A stretch of 64,000 nucleotides of DNA from Calditrichota bacterium (GCA_008501765.1 QQUE01000012.1:496001-560000), one strand, 5' to 3'. Shown: positions 8,449 through 18,150, counted from the stretch's first letter. The notes: generated from the sequence alone by a model not told the origin. Numbers and translations are program-made.

Positions 8449-10311
8449 TTATAAATTGGTTTTCTCATCAGAGATATTTTTTGTAAACGAAGCCAATCCT
8501 TTGAATAAGTAAATTAAAATAATTGCTCCGATGAGAAAACTGGCCGCCAGGACCAAAAATTTTAGAAATGGGCGAAAAATAAATGTAAATGCAAAAAATT
8601 TCGCAGCAAAATCGCTGGCGCCGCGGAATCTTGTCATCGATATTTTTTCTCCCTGTGCAGAAGTCACTGGACTTAGCGGAGAGATGTTTGCAAAATAAAT
8701 TGGCGAATTGAGTGAATGGCAATCACTGCAGCCGTTGCTGCCGAGTGATTGTTGTGCTGGCCGGACATCATGCACCAGTGGCCATGAATACGGTGCAGCC
8801 ATCGGATGTTGTTCCGCGACGAGTTGGCTGTCATTTTCTGCAGTAAATAATTTGCCACCACTGAAATATCCGGTTTTTCCTAAAGTTGAGTCTTCCTCAA
8901 CCAATTTATTTAGCACGACGATCAGTAGTGAATCGCTAAATTGCGGCCATTCACCAGTGCTGAGCGTATCTCGATAAGTCGTTGTTTCTAAAATAATTTT
9001 ACGAACAATTTCAGTTTGAATGACCGTGATTTTTTCATCATTGAGAGAAGCCCAGAACGCAGGCCAGATCATTTTGTGGGGTGCGATTTTTCCATCGTGC
9101 CCTGGCAAAAACACCGGGGCTTGCAGGTGGGGCACTGCCTGTGCCGATTTATTAACACCACGCGTTCCCAACCTGTGAGAAATCGAGGTTTTAATATTAG
9201 CCAATTCAGGTTGCGGCGATGGGCCTGAGTGGCAGGCGGTACAACTTAATTTATCGAAATGTACGAGCGGCATTCCTGCATGTTCCGGTTTTGGGGCTCC
9301 CATTCGCCCTGCCAAAGCCGATTCGCCCTCGCCGAGATGGCACCCGGCGCATGTGAGCGAAGCAACGCCCATTTTTTCATCGGCATAGCCGCGGTTCATT
9401 TTGTGGTCGAGACCATTTCTGTGACAATCGACACAATTCATCCCTGCAGATAGATGAACATCTTCGTCGGCGTGCCAACGCTCATTTTCCGCACCAACAA
9501 TCGCTGTTGAATGGCACGCGTAACATTTTTCATTGGGAACTTTCCGCTCAATTTCGAAGAGAACTTCGCCTTTGCGGTTGAACGGCGAATTTTCATAGAA
9601 AACCATGGGCACTGGGCTGTTGGGAGAAGGTGCATCAAAATTGCCGTAAAGATCAAAGTGGTCCGGCATTTTTGCAGCAGAACCTTCAACTTGACCGATG
9701 CCGCTGGCAGCCGTTGGCGCCCAGCGAAAATTTTCTTTTTTGATTTGCGCAACATATTCTGCCGAATCATAGCCACGGTTGATTTCATGGCACGCCAGAC
9801 AATTGATTTGCTGCTGCCCGGACACGTCCCAGCGTGCGAGATTTTGTAGAGAATGCAGTGAATCAACCTCGCCCAAAACACCGCCAGGATAAAAACCACC
9901 GAATGTTTTAACGAAATCAAATGGTGAAATTCCGGCTGAATCGGGGTGCATCGTCCCCTGCCATTTACGATAAGAGAGAGGTATTTGGGTAGCGCTAAAT
10001 TGGTCGACTAAAATCCACGGTTGCCCCGGCCGCCCCTGGTCGTTGGAATCAAATCCGGACTCAAAATGCCAACCACCGGCAATTGTTTTATAGCTATGGC
10101 ACTCGCCGCCGCACGATTCTTTGGTTGAGAAAGGCAAACGCCGTTGGTGATATGGTTTAACGACGTCCCCGTTTTCATCGAACAATTTTATCCGGTGAAC
10201 GGGCAATGACCGGCTGCCGTCGGATTTATCGCCGAGTTTCGGCAGATCCTGTGCGAAAATAGAAGTTGTAAAAAATAGTGCCCAGCAAGCAAGCCAAGTT
10301 ATTTTTGGCAT
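8449..10311 (-). CDS. Seven-heme c-type cytochrome, C-terminally anchored
   Basis: 620 aa. Six CxxCH heme-binding motifs are visible at about residues 171, 263, 293, 321, 357 and 528, plus one CGGECH at 67, which is a CX3CH spacing and unusual for heme attachment. A Sec signal peptide (MPKITWLACWALFF...) and a C-terminal transmembrane helix at about 575-605 put the hemes in the periplasm with a membrane anchor. The ATG at 10311 is chosen over one 11 codons upstream because it gives a standard signal peptide and has AAAGGA before it. Between hemes 6 and 7 lies a region of about 170 residues with no heme motif. Together with the downstream b-type cytochrome it looks like a quinone-linked redox complex; the electron donor or acceptor is unknown. 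Confidence 0.88.
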   Translation of the reverse strand: MPKITWLACWALFFTTSIFAQDLPKLGDKSDGSRSLPVHRIKLFDENGDVVKPYHQRRLPFSTKESCGGECHSYKTIAGGWHFESGFDSNDQGRPGQPWILVDQFSATQIPLSYRKWQGTMHPDSAGISPFDFVKTFGGFYPGGVLGEVDSLHSLQNLARWDVSGQQQINCLACHEINRGYDSAEYVAQIKKENFRWAPTAASGIGQVEGSAAKMPDHFDLYGNFDAPSPNSPVPMVFYENSPFNRKGEVLFEIERKVPNEKCYACHSTAIVGAENERWHADEDVHLSAGMNCVDCHRNGLDHKMNRGYADEKMGVASLTCAGCHLGEGESALAGRMGAPKPEHAGMPLVHFDKLSCTACHSGPSPQPELANIKTSISHRLGTRGVNKSAQAVPHLQAPVFLPGHDGKIAPHKMIWPAFWASLNDEKITVIQTEIVRKIILETTTYRDTLSTGEWPQFSDSLLIVVLNKLVEEDSTLGKTGYFSGGKLFTAENDSQLVAEQHPMAAPYSWPLVHDVRPAQQSLGSNGCSDCHSLNSPIYFANISPLSPVTSAQGEKISMTRFRGASDFAAKFFAFTFIFRPFLKFLVLAASFLIGAIILIYLFKGLASFTKNISDEKTNL

Positions 10312-10491
10312 ATTTTGGAATTCCTTTATTGCAGTCAAACACATTTATTTTATTGTGGACATCTTCGGAAAAACAGAACACAAATTTGACAAATTAAATG
10401 GATAAAGATGGATATCGAAATGTTGTTTTTAGTAATTTATTTATAACCGTTCAAATCCATCACATCCGTTCGATCCGTGTCCTGATTTTTA

Positions 10492-11853
10492 TTAAACATG
10501 AAACTCGCCAGGCTTGAAAAACAGGCGCTTTTGTGCTTCAACAGCATCATTCACTTTCAGCACCATAACTGCTGTTTCATATCCCACTTCGCCGGGACAA
10601 TTGAGTTCTCCATTGCCCCGCACCGCATTGAAAAAATTCTCCAGGTGAGGTTTGTGGTATGGATCGTTAAATTCCACGGGTATTTCATGGACTGGCGGCG
10701 CCAGGGTTTCGCGCACATCCAGAACTGCCCCGGTATTTTCCGGTTTCTTCTCTTCTGGTGCGTGAATGTACCCTTTTTCAACCCACGGATCCCAGAGTGG
10801 TGCAGTCTGTTGCCGGTACACACCGCCACGCGCAGCCGATTCCGAAAGAATCAACGCGCCCTGGTCGCCCATAAATGCTTCAAAATAGCCTTCGTTGTTG
10901 TTGGTAGTAATCGTTTGGTATGTTGCCCGAACTTTTCCAGTGGATGTTTTGAATTCAAACATGGTCTGAACAGTGTCGTACCATTCGTGGGTCGCCGGAT
11001 CGTAATAATCTGTGCCACCGCTGGCCATCACGGAAGTCGGTGGAGAACCAAGGAACCAGGCATAAATATCCAGTTGGTGCGAGCCGAGGTCAACGATTGG
11101 ACCGCCACCCAGGCCTTTGTACCAGCGCCAGTTGCGAAACTGGTGCATATTTTTGAAACCGAATTTTTTCAGGCGTGCCTGAGAAATTGTCGCTTTTTCC
11201 GGCCAGCCGTTGTCTGGTTGCACAGCACGGTTCCATTGGCCGTTAATTGTCGTGATTCTGCCGAGTAAATTGGCTTCTTTGATCAACTTTTCGTAGCAGT
11301 GGATATAGCGCGGATTGCTGCGGCGCTGATGGCCAATCTGCAACAGTTTACCAGTGCGTTTTTGCGCGAGCACCATTTTTCGGGCGCTGGCCAATGTATT
11401 CGACATCTCTTTCTCGCAATAAACATGCAAGCCGGCTTCCATCGCGGCGATGGCATGTTCCGCATGGCGAAAATCCGGGGTTGCAACGATAACGCAGTGC
11501 AGATCTTTTTCATTCGCTAAAAGTTCGCGATAATCCACATATTTATTGGGGTTATGACCATAAGCTTTTAAGCGACGGTAGACGAGTTTTTGATTGTATT
11601 CTTCCCAAATATCACAGACGGCTTTGAAGCGGATATTTGGAATATTGCGCGCAGCATTCATCAAAACTTGACCCTGAGCACCGCAGCCAATCAAGCCCAC
11701 ATTAATTGTATCAGCACCCCATTCCACTTTTGCACGCCCACGGGATTGGGCATTTATAAATGGCGGCGCAATGACGAATCCTGCTCCCGCCACAGCCGTT
11801 GATTTGAGGAAATCCCTGCGAGGTATATTTTTGTTTGATTTTTTTTCGCTCAT
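10492..11853 (-). CDS. Tat-exported Gfo/Idh/MocA oxidoreductase (copy 1)
   Basis: 453 aa. NAD(P)-dependent sugar dehydrogenase family. The N-terminus carries a twin-arginine signal (PRRDFLKSTAVAGAG), so the folded, cofactor-loaded enzyme is exported, as in glucose-fructose oxidoreductase. The Rossmann motif is VGLIGCGAQGQ at about 53 and the C-terminal catalytic segment is GGGPIVDLGSHQLDIYAW. The normally conserved EKP of this family reads CEKEMSN here, proline replaced by glutamate. It lies downstream of the HEAT-DUF1080 gene, with two palindromic repeats between them. Expected role: oxidation of a sugar hydroxyl, probably at C3, outside the cytoplasm; the substrate is not predictable. Confidence 0.88.
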   Translation of the reverse strand: MSEKKSNKNIPRRDFLKSTAVAGAGFVIAPPFINAQSRGRAKVEWGADTINVGLIGCGAQGQVLMNAARNIPNIRFKAVCDIWEEYNQKLVYRRLKAYGHNPNKYVDYRELLANEKDLHCVIVATPDFRHAEHAIAAMEAGLHVYCEKEMSNTLASARKMVLAQKRTGKLLQIGHQRRSNPRYIHCYEKLIKEANLLGRITTINGQWNRAVQPDNGWPEKATISQARLKKFGFKNMHQFRNWRWYKGLGGGPIVDLGSHQLDIYAWFLGSPPTSVMASGGTDYYDPATHEWYDTVQTMFEFKTSTGKVRATYQTITTNNNEGYFEAFMGDQGALILSESAARGGVYRQQTAPLWDPWVEKGYIHAPEEKKPENTGAVLDVRETLAPPVHEIPVEFNDPYHKPHLENFFNAVRGNGELNCPGEVGYETAVMVLKVNDAVEAQKRLFFKPGEFHV

Positions 11854-11894
11854 GATTCCATTCCATTGGGGTGATATGAAATATTTAGTTCATT

Positions 11895-11927
11895 AAACCT
11901 GCCAGGTTTTGAAAACCTGGCAGGTTT
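11895..11927. repeat. Perfect short palindrome (hairpin repeat)
   Basis: Two 16-base arms (AAACCTGCCAGGTTTT and its exact complement) around a single base. It lies 42 bases upstream of the first oxidoreductase start and forms a strong hairpin in either strand. It looks like a REP-type extragenic palindrome. Confidence 0.8.
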
Positions 11928-11997
11928 GGTTATTGAAAATACAAAAATCAAGTGAATGAAATTGTATTTTAATTGTCACTTAATGTAAGACAAGACT

Positions 11998-12135
11998 AAC
12001 CCTGACGAGACTGTTGAAAATCCTCAAAATTTGGACCCTGAGCTTATCGAAGGGCCCAAATTTGGGGGTAACTCCGGGCCCTTCGACAAGCTCAGCGACC
12101 GGTTTACCTGCTTTTTCAACAGTCTCGTCAGGGTT
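11998..12135. repeat. MITE-like nested palindromic element, family A, copy 1
   Basis: 138-base element bounded by perfect 23-base terminal inverted repeats (outer ends AACCCTGACGAGACTG and complement). Inside is a second inverted repeat of 20 bases with one mismatch (12038-12057 and 12076-12095, containing CTTCGACAAGCTCAG). It begins 10 bases after the stop of the HEAT-DUF1080 gene. A second copy, with its interior inverted, lies at 33398-33536. No transposase is encoded and no clear target duplication was seen. Confidence 0.8.
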
Positions 12136-12144
12136 GGGAAAACG

Positions 12145-15100
12145 TTAATACTCCCGTATCCTCACATTGCGATATTCTACCGGAGCACCGTGGTTTTGGA
12201 AACCGATATATCCTTTCCTGCGCTTCAGCCCGGGATTGCTCCCAGATTTATCCATGTGATCAATCAAATTTGTATCGATAATATTTTCGCCATTGAGATC
12301 AACTTTGACTGCTGGACCTTTGCAGGTAATAATCATTTTTTGCCACTCACCGGCTTTTTTTGTCACGCGTAATTTTGGTGCCTGCACCGCATAAATACTG
12401 CCGGTGTATTGCCACATTTTCAGAGTTTTATATTTATCTGCATAATCATCCAGCACCTGAATTTCCATTCCCTCATAGGCTGGATTTCCGTCGCGAGGGG
12501 CGCGGATAAATACACCGCTATTGCCGCCAGCAGGAACCCGGAATTCCAGTTCGAGCCTGAAGTCAGCATACTCTTTCTGGGTTGAAATCCAGCCACCACC
12601 TGCTGCGCTTGTTGTCAGTTTTGCATCTTTCACGAACCAGGAATCTTCACTGCTGCCGACCACGTCCCAACCGGTCAAATCGCTGCCGTTGAAAAGTGTC
12701 ACTGTGGAAGTATCAATCGTCGCCGGCAATTCCCGGATAAATAGATTGCGAAAAACCAGTGGACTGTTGTGTGCCTGCAATTCGATGGAGCCGGTCGAAT
12801 AGAGTTTTTTATCACGCTGCCAATAATTTTCCAGCGCGACATCGTCGACGACGAGTACGTCATTTAAATACACTGTGCAGCGGTCGTCGATGAGTGTAAT
12901 TCTGAATGAATTCCACTCGCCGATCGGCCGGTCTGCCAAATTCAACGGTTTGTCAGCCCCGATTTTATTATTGAACAATCCGCCAGATCCAACACCTTTA
13001 TTTAAAGCCGGGTCCCAAATCTGCACCTGCGGTGCGCCGCGTAAATAGATGCCGCTATCACCGTCTTCTTCAATTTTCCATTCAAGCCGAAGTTCATAAT
13101 TTTCATAATCTTTGGCTGTGCACAAACTCTGCCCCAGGCCGTCAAAATAGAGCAGGCCATCCTCAGCCCACCAGTGCGCATGCATAATTGAATCGGCTCG
13201 TACCTGAGCGGCAGCATATTCCTCATCGGTCATTTTTTGCCGTTTCACCGGGTCAGCAGCCAGTCCACGCCAACCTGCGAGATCGTTCCCGTTAAACAGG
13301 GGCTCAAATCCGCGCGGTGTTTCATTGCGCTGTTCAAAACTGTTTTGAACGGTGGTGAACGACGACGCATCAAGAGAGTTTTTGAGAACGGCATGCAGAA
13401 TTTGCGCGGTTGGATCATCATTGCGCCAGCGCTCGTCATCCAGCGCAATTTGCACCGCAGTAACACCGGCGGCAACTTTCAGGGAATCATCATTTAAATA
13501 GTGCAAGGCCAGCCGCAGCGCGTCTTGTGAATGCACCTGTGAAAGCGAACCCAAAAGGAGCCGTTTTCCCTCGTCAGTGCGGCTGATTGCCAGCGCTCGT
13601 TGAATATAATGCACTTTTGCTTCAGCGATAAAATCAGCCCCATCGATGAGCCTTTTTATCGCGCGCAATCCGAGAATATGGTAAGTTTCATTTTCGGTAT
13701 TTTCCGCTATCGGCAAAATGGATTCAAGGGCATGCGTCTCGGACCAATCGAAAAGAGCACGATGGGCTGCATCGGCAATTTCCGCATCGCCGTTTTTTGT
13801 CAATTCATTAATTGGTACGATGGCTTTTTTGTCGCCGAGCCGGGCGAGCAATTGCAGCTCGAAAGAAATATCGTCAATTTGGGTGGATGTCCCCAATCTT
13901 TCGAGACTTTCGTCAATCAGGGAATCGGCGAGATTTGCACGGGTGGAAATTTCTTTTAATGCCGTAAATATCTCTTTTTTCTCACGCTCATTTTCTGCCG
14001 ATTGTGCTTTTTTAAATAAAATCGGAATCAGCGCGGAGGAGGCAAACTCACGTAACATGTCAACGGTCGCAATCCGTATTCGTGGATTTTCATGATCGAA
14101 TAGATTTGTGAAATCTTTTTCATCACCGGAGTAATTTTTTTGCCGCAGAAATTGCAATGTTGCCAGCAAATGTTCATCTTGAAAATTTGTTTTTTGCTCA
14201 ATTAATTGGGAAGCAACTCCCTCCAACGGCTGCGTTGAAAAAACCGCAAAAACAGCCGCAATTTCATCATTATTTTGAACTGATGCCAGATGCTCCGTCA
14301 AAAATGCAACCGTATTTTCTTTTGCACATAATTCCAAACTTTGAATGGCAGCAATTCGGTGCTGCTGATTTTCACTTTGCAATTGTTGTTTTAGAAATTC
14401 TACTGAAAGTGGCGAAGCCGCTCCGGCAATTAAAGAAATAACCTGCGGTTGTGCTGTTTCATTTATCTCTGAAAAAACGGCAATCCATTTTTTAACAGCG
14501 TCATTATTTGAATTCTGACTGGCTAATTTAACGGCGGCGACAGCAATGCGTGAATTCTCATTTCGAGCTGCTGCCAGGCACTTTTGAAAACCGGTTACGG
14601 GATCAATAGAATAAAAAATTTCTAAATATTGGATATAGGAATGCGGCGAAAGTGTGTTTTCATCGATTTGATCACGCACAACCACCGCAGATTTTTTATC
14701 CCCTTGCGCAAGCATCCTGCGGGCAGTTTTGAGTCGAAATAAATTGTTCTCAATCTTACCTTTTTTCTCTTTATTGGCATTGATTGCGATGGCTTGTTCG
14801 ATGACCGAAGGTGACGAAAATTCACTCAAAGCCAGCATCGCCGCATCGGCAACAGGCACATTTTTTCCCTGCACCAGTTTCAGCAGCGATTTTTCCGCTG
14901 GTCGAAAGCCCAATTCGCCGAGGGCGTTTATCAGGCTTAATTTTTGTTTTTCCGAGGCCGATTTCAAAGCGGCATGCAAAGTTTTTCCGGCATTGGCGTT
15001 GCCGATATTAACGACTACCTCTATCGCCGGATCAACAAACCTGTCCTCCTGCAACAATGGTTTTAATTTTCCCAAAATCTTGTCGGTAGCTGTTAATTTC

Positions 15101-15477
15101 AATTGATGCAGTAAAAATACTGTTGCCGCAATATTTCTGTTCGCGTTGCTGGCTAAAACTTCGCTGACCGATTTGTTAAACGATGTTCGCTGCCCCTTCC
15201 TGCCACTTTTCGATACATATTTTGCGAGGCCATTTATTGCATATTGTAGTAATGTATCTTGTGGATTTGAATAAAGCAAATTGCACAAGATGCGTGTATT
15301 TTCCGATTCTTGCGCAATTTTCTCGAAAATCATTTCTCCCACCAGCGGGCTTTGCGCTGGCAATGCTTTGAGGAGTTTTTGTAATTCTACCCCAGCTTGT
15401 TTCGAGCTCTGAGCGCCAGCGGATACATTCGTGAATAAGAGTGCGACAAGCATTATTTGCATAATTTTTTTAATCAT
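12145..15477 (-). CDS. Secreted HEAT-repeat protein with two DUF1080 domains
   Basis: 1110 aa. Sec signal peptide (about 1-23), then roughly 700 residues of HEAT-type alpha-helical repeats, then two DUF1080 (3-keto-disaccharide hydrolase, concanavalin-like fold) domains at about 722-920 and 925-1110. Each starts with the family's opening LFNG(N/S)DL(A/T)GW motif. DUF1080 proteins act with Gfo/Idh/MocA enzymes in breakdown of 3-keto-glycosides, and such oxidoreductases flank this gene on both sides (62-base spacer upstream, element A downstream). The second domain keeps the GGNSGVFIR stretch, the first has DGDSGIYLRG, so both could be active or bind sugar. Duplicated domains on a HEAT scaffold are unusual. 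The start ATG has AGAGAT upstream. Confidence 0.85.
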   Translation of the reverse strand: MIKKIMQIMLVALLFTNVSAGAQSSKQAGVELQKLLKALPAQSPLVGEMIFEKIAQESENTRILCNLLYSNPQDTLLQYAINGLAKYVSKSGRKGQRTSFNKSVSEVLASNANRNIAATVFLLHQLKLTATDKILGKLKPLLQEDRFVDPAIEVVVNIGNANAGKTLHAALKSASEKQKLSLINALGELGFRPAEKSLLKLVQGKNVPVADAAMLALSEFSSPSVIEQAIAINANKEKKGKIENNLFRLKTARRMLAQGDKKSAVVVRDQIDENTLSPHSYIQYLEIFYSIDPVTGFQKCLAAARNENSRIAVAAVKLASQNSNNDAVKKWIAVFSEINETAQPQVISLIAGAASPLSVEFLKQQLQSENQQHRIAAIQSLELCAKENTVAFLTEHLASVQNNDEIAAVFAVFSTQPLEGVASQLIEQKTNFQDEHLLATLQFLRQKNYSGDEKDFTNLFDHENPRIRIATVDMLREFASSALIPILFKKAQSAENEREKKEIFTALKEISTRANLADSLIDESLERLGTSTQIDDISFELQLLARLGDKKAIVPINELTKNGDAEIADAAHRALFDWSETHALESILPIAENTENETYHILGLRAIKRLIDGADFIAEAKVHYIQRALAISRTDEGKRLLLGSLSQVHSQDALRLALHYLNDDSLKVAAGVTAVQIALDDERWRNDDPTAQILHAVLKNSLDASSFTTVQNSFEQRNETPRGFEPLFNGNDLAGWRGLAADPVKRQKMTDEEYAAAQVRADSIMHAHWWAEDGLLYFDGLGQSLCTAKDYENYELRLEWKIEEDGDSGIYLRGAPQVQIWDPALNKGVGSGGLFNNKIGADKPLNLADRPIGEWNSFRITLIDDRCTVYLNDVLVVDDVALENYWQRDKKLYSTGSIELQAHNSPLVFRNLFIRELPATIDTSTVTLFNGSDLTGWDVVGSSEDSWFVKDAKLTTSAAGGGWISTQKEYADFRLELEFRVPAGGNSGVFIRAPRDGNPAYEGMEIQVLDDYADKYKTLKMWQYTGSIYAVQAPKLRVTKKAGEWQKMIITCKGPAVKVDLNGENIIDTNLIDHMDKSGSNPGLKRRKGYIGFQNHGAPVEYRNVRIREY

Positions 15478-15539
15478 AATTTATCTCTGAAAATCTAAAT
15501 GATGAAAGTCTTACTTTCGTTAATCATTTTAAATGGAAA

Positions 15540-16796
15540 TCAAGGTAAAATCCACGGGGCCCGCATCGGCTGATCGATCAATCGATTAGCAGCATCGTCA
15601 TCGATAAATTGTTGTTTTACCGGATCGAAATGCAGTTTGCGTCCAAGCTGGATGGCAATTTTGCTGAGATTCACCAGCGTGGCAGAGCGATGGCCGTTTT
15701 GCTCGTTCAGCGCAAATTTCTGCCGATTTTTGACCGCATCGATGAACTCAATTAGTTGCGGTTCGGGATCTGGCAGGCTGGCGAGCTTTTTTGCTAAATC
15801 CGGAATATCCGATTTCATATCGCGGAAAATTTTGCCATCGGGGCCTTCGATAAACGGCGCATCTTTATCCTTTGCCGCGCCATCCAGAATTATTTCGCAA
15901 CCATCTGCATATTTCATCGAAATTCGTCGCCAGGAGCCGACTGCATCCGGGTGCGCTTGTGGGGCATCGACATCAATTTCCACCGGGCTGGTATCGTCTT
16001 TTCCCAAAATATACTGGGCCGGATCGAGATAGTGCTGTCCCATATCACCAACGCCACCGCCATCGTAATCCCAGTAGCCACGAAATGTAGCATGCACCCG
16101 GTGGGCGTGATACGGCTTGTATGGTGCCGGTCCGAGCCACATGTCATAATCGAGCTCTTCGGGAATCCATTCGGGATTGGCCTGCGTCAGACCGCTCCAG
16201 TAAAATTTCCATTCAAATCCCTGATATTTGCCAATTGTTATTTTCAAAGGCCATCCCAACAACCCATTCAACACGGCTTTTTTCACAGGTGCAACATGGG
16301 TTCCGAGCCGGTAAAAATCACTGCGAAAACGAAACCAGGTATTGATACGAAAAATTGAACCGTTGCGTTTGACAGCTTCGACAACTTTTTTGCCCTCGCC
16401 AATGGTGCGCGTCATCGGTTTTTCACACCAGATATCTTTGCCGGCATCGGCAGCCATCACCGACATCAGCGCATGCCAATGGGGTGGTGTTGCGATATGA
16501 ATAATATCAACATCTTGCCGCTGTAAAACTTCACGAAAATCGTGGTAACCTGTTACATCCCGGTCCACCATATTCAAAGCGCGGTCAAGATGATTTTTGT
16601 CGACATCACAGACGGCGAGCAATCGGGAGTTTTGCAGCCGGGCGTGCCAGCGTCCCATTCCGCCGACACCGATCACTGCGCGGGTGAGTTCATCGCTAGG
16701 CGCGGTGAAACCACTGCCACCCAAAACGTGACGGGGAATTATCGTGAATGCGGCCGAAACACCGGCGGTTTTTTTCAGAAAATTTCTTCGATTCAT
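15540..16796 (-). CDS. Tat-exported Gfo/Idh/MocA oxidoreductase (copy 2)
   Basis: 418 aa. Twin-arginine-type signal (MNRRNFLKKTAGVSAAF), a Rossmann GVGGMGRWHA motif near 43, the family EKP motif in DIWCEKPMTR, and the catalytic-domain segment GGGVGDMGQHYLD. Its stop lies 62 bases from the start of the HEAT-DUF1080 gene downstream, so oxidation and hydrolysis steps are probably co-expressed. The permease gene ends about 110 bases upstream of this gene. Function by family: NAD(P)-linked oxidation or reduction of a sugar or cyclitol; working outside the cytoplasm it would need a tightly bound cofactor. Substrate unknown. Confidence 0.9.
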   Translation of the reverse strand: MNRRNFLKKTAGVSAAFTIIPRHVLGGSGFTAPSDELTRAVIGVGGMGRWHARLQNSRLLAVCDVDKNHLDRALNMVDRDVTGYHDFREVLQRQDVDIIHIATPPHWHALMSVMAADAGKDIWCEKPMTRTIGEGKKVVEAVKRNGSIFRINTWFRFRSDFYRLGTHVAPVKKAVLNGLLGWPLKITIGKYQGFEWKFYWSGLTQANPEWIPEELDYDMWLGPAPYKPYHAHRVHATFRGYWDYDGGGVGDMGQHYLDPAQYILGKDDTSPVEIDVDAPQAHPDAVGSWRRISMKYADGCEIILDGAAKDKDAPFIEGPDGKIFRDMKSDIPDLAKKLASLPDPEPQLIEFIDAVKNRQKFALNEQNGHRSATLVNLSKIAIQLGRKLHFDPVKQQFIDDDAANRLIDQPMRAPWILP

Positions 16797-16874
16797 TGAA
16801 TTCTACTCAATGTTAAAATTGATGATTTTAATTTTTTTTGTTGTCTGACTATTGTGTTTGAAATACAACAAAGA

Positions 16875-16904
16875 GGTAGAGGCAGGCCACAAGGGCCTGC
16901 GCTA
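16875..16904. repeat. REP-like hairpin after the permease gene
   Basis: Arms GTAGAGGCAGGCC and GGGCCTGCGCTAC around a four-base loop, four bases beyond the permease stop codon. There is no T-run on the minus strand, so it is better read as an extragenic palindrome (possibly blocking 3' exonucleases) than as a classical terminator. Confidence 0.65.
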
Positions 16905-16908
16905 CAAT

Positions 16909-18132
16909 TTACTGAATTTGTGCCTGTGCCTTATCTGCTGATTTATCATTGAACGTAACTAAAAACAGCAATGATATTGCAGCGGCAAAAATACACGGGA
17001 TCCACCAAATCGTTGGCCAGTCCATAATACCAGCTGCGGTATTCATATCGACCAATTTACCGGCTAATTTTGTACCCAAACTCATACCGATGCCATAAGT
17101 TACCAGGGCGATAAATCCCTGCGCACTGGCGCGGATTTCAATACCAGCAACTTTGTCGACATAAATCTGGCCGGTGACGAAAAAGAAATCATAACAGATT
17201 CCGTGCAGCAGGATGCCGCCATAAAGCATCCAAACATTGGCTCCGAGGTCGCCTAAAGCAAACATGGCATAGCGAACGACCCAGGCAATCATACCGACGA
17301 GCAACATTTTCTTTACTCCGAGACGAACAAAAAAGAACGGCATCACCAGCATGAAAAGGACCTCGGACATTTGCCCGAGGGATTGTTTTGCGGCCACGTA
17401 TTCCATGCCAATATTGTTAAAAAACAGATTGGCGAAGCTGTAATAAAATGCCAGTGGGATGCAAATGAGCAGGGATGAAAGTGTAAAGACAAGAAAGGAA
17501 CGTTCTTTCATCAATTTGAGCGCTTTCAGACCGAGAATATCGCTGATGGTGAATTTTTTCCCGGCATCTTTCGGTGGCGTATTCGGCAGGCTGAAGGAAT
17601 ACAATCCCATAATGAGCGATGCGGCAGCGGCCATTTTCATCGGTATCGCTGTTGCTTCGACATTTTTGAAAAATCCGCCTAAAACGAAACTGATAACAAG
17701 TCCGGCGACAATCCAGCCCAACGTTCCCCAGACGCGTACCTTCGGGAATTCCTTATCCGGGCTTTCCATTTGATTAAACGAGATGGCATTGACAAGCGCC
17801 AGGGTCGGCATGTAACACAAATTAAAAATGAGCATGAGTAAAATAAATGGCACCAGCGCTGTTGTTTCTGCCGCAAAATACATGACGACCGCGCCAATCA
17901 AATGCAATGTGCCCATCACTTTTTCTGAAGAAAAAAAGCGGTCCGCAACGATGCCGATAAAAAATGGCGAAAATATCGCGGCTACCCAGGTTGTCAAATA
18001 AGCGTTGCCGATATTATCCCCGGAAAAATTGATGCTGTTAAGAAATGTCCCCAGCGTCACTGCCCAGGCGCCCCAGACAAAAAACTGTAGAAACATCATG
18101 ATGCTGAGTTGAGAATAGACTTTTTTACTCAC
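16909..18132 (-). CDS. MFS permease, nucleoside:H+ symporter (NHS/NupG-like) type
   Basis: 407 aa, about 12 hydrophobic helices. The N-terminus (SQLSIMMFLQFFVWGAWAVT) and the 'FFIGIVADRFFSSEKVMG' loop are characteristic of NHS-family major-facilitator carriers related to NupG/XapB. In clusters of Gfo/Idh/MocA and DUF1080 genes such carriers are likely to import sugars or keto-sugars rather than nucleosides; that is inference from context. It begins with GTG, preceded by a strong GGAGG five bases away. A four-helix-bundle gene on a possible mobile element sits between this gene and the next oxidoreductase upstream, so any original cotranscription may have been interrupted. Confidence 0.85.
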   Translation of the reverse strand: MSKKVYSQLSIMMFLQFFVWGAWAVTLGTFLNSINFSGDNIGNAYLTTWVAAIFSPFFIGIVADRFFSSEKVMGTLHLIGAVVMYFAAETTALVPFILLMLIFNLCYMPTLALVNAISFNQMESPDKEFPKVRVWGTLGWIVAGLVISFVLGGFFKNVEATAIPMKMAAAASLIMGLYSFSLPNTPPKDAGKKFTISDILGLKALKLMKERSFLVFTLSSLLICIPLAFYYSFANLFFNNIGMEYVAAKQSLGQMSEVLFMLVMPFFFVRLGVKKMLLVGMIAWVVRYAMFALGDLGANVWMLYGGILLHGICYDFFFVTGQIYVDKVAGIEIRASAQGFIALVTYGIGMSLGTKLAGKLVDMNTAAGIMDWPTIWWIPCIFAAAISLLFLVTFNDKSADKAQAQIQ

Positions 18133-18150
18133 ACGACCTCCGGAAAAGAT

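Noticed and set aside
12031-12372. Plus-strand frame of 113 codons
   Set aside because: Its first part is the family-A element and the rest is antisense to the DUF1080 gene. The same peptide start appears at 33502 for the same reason.
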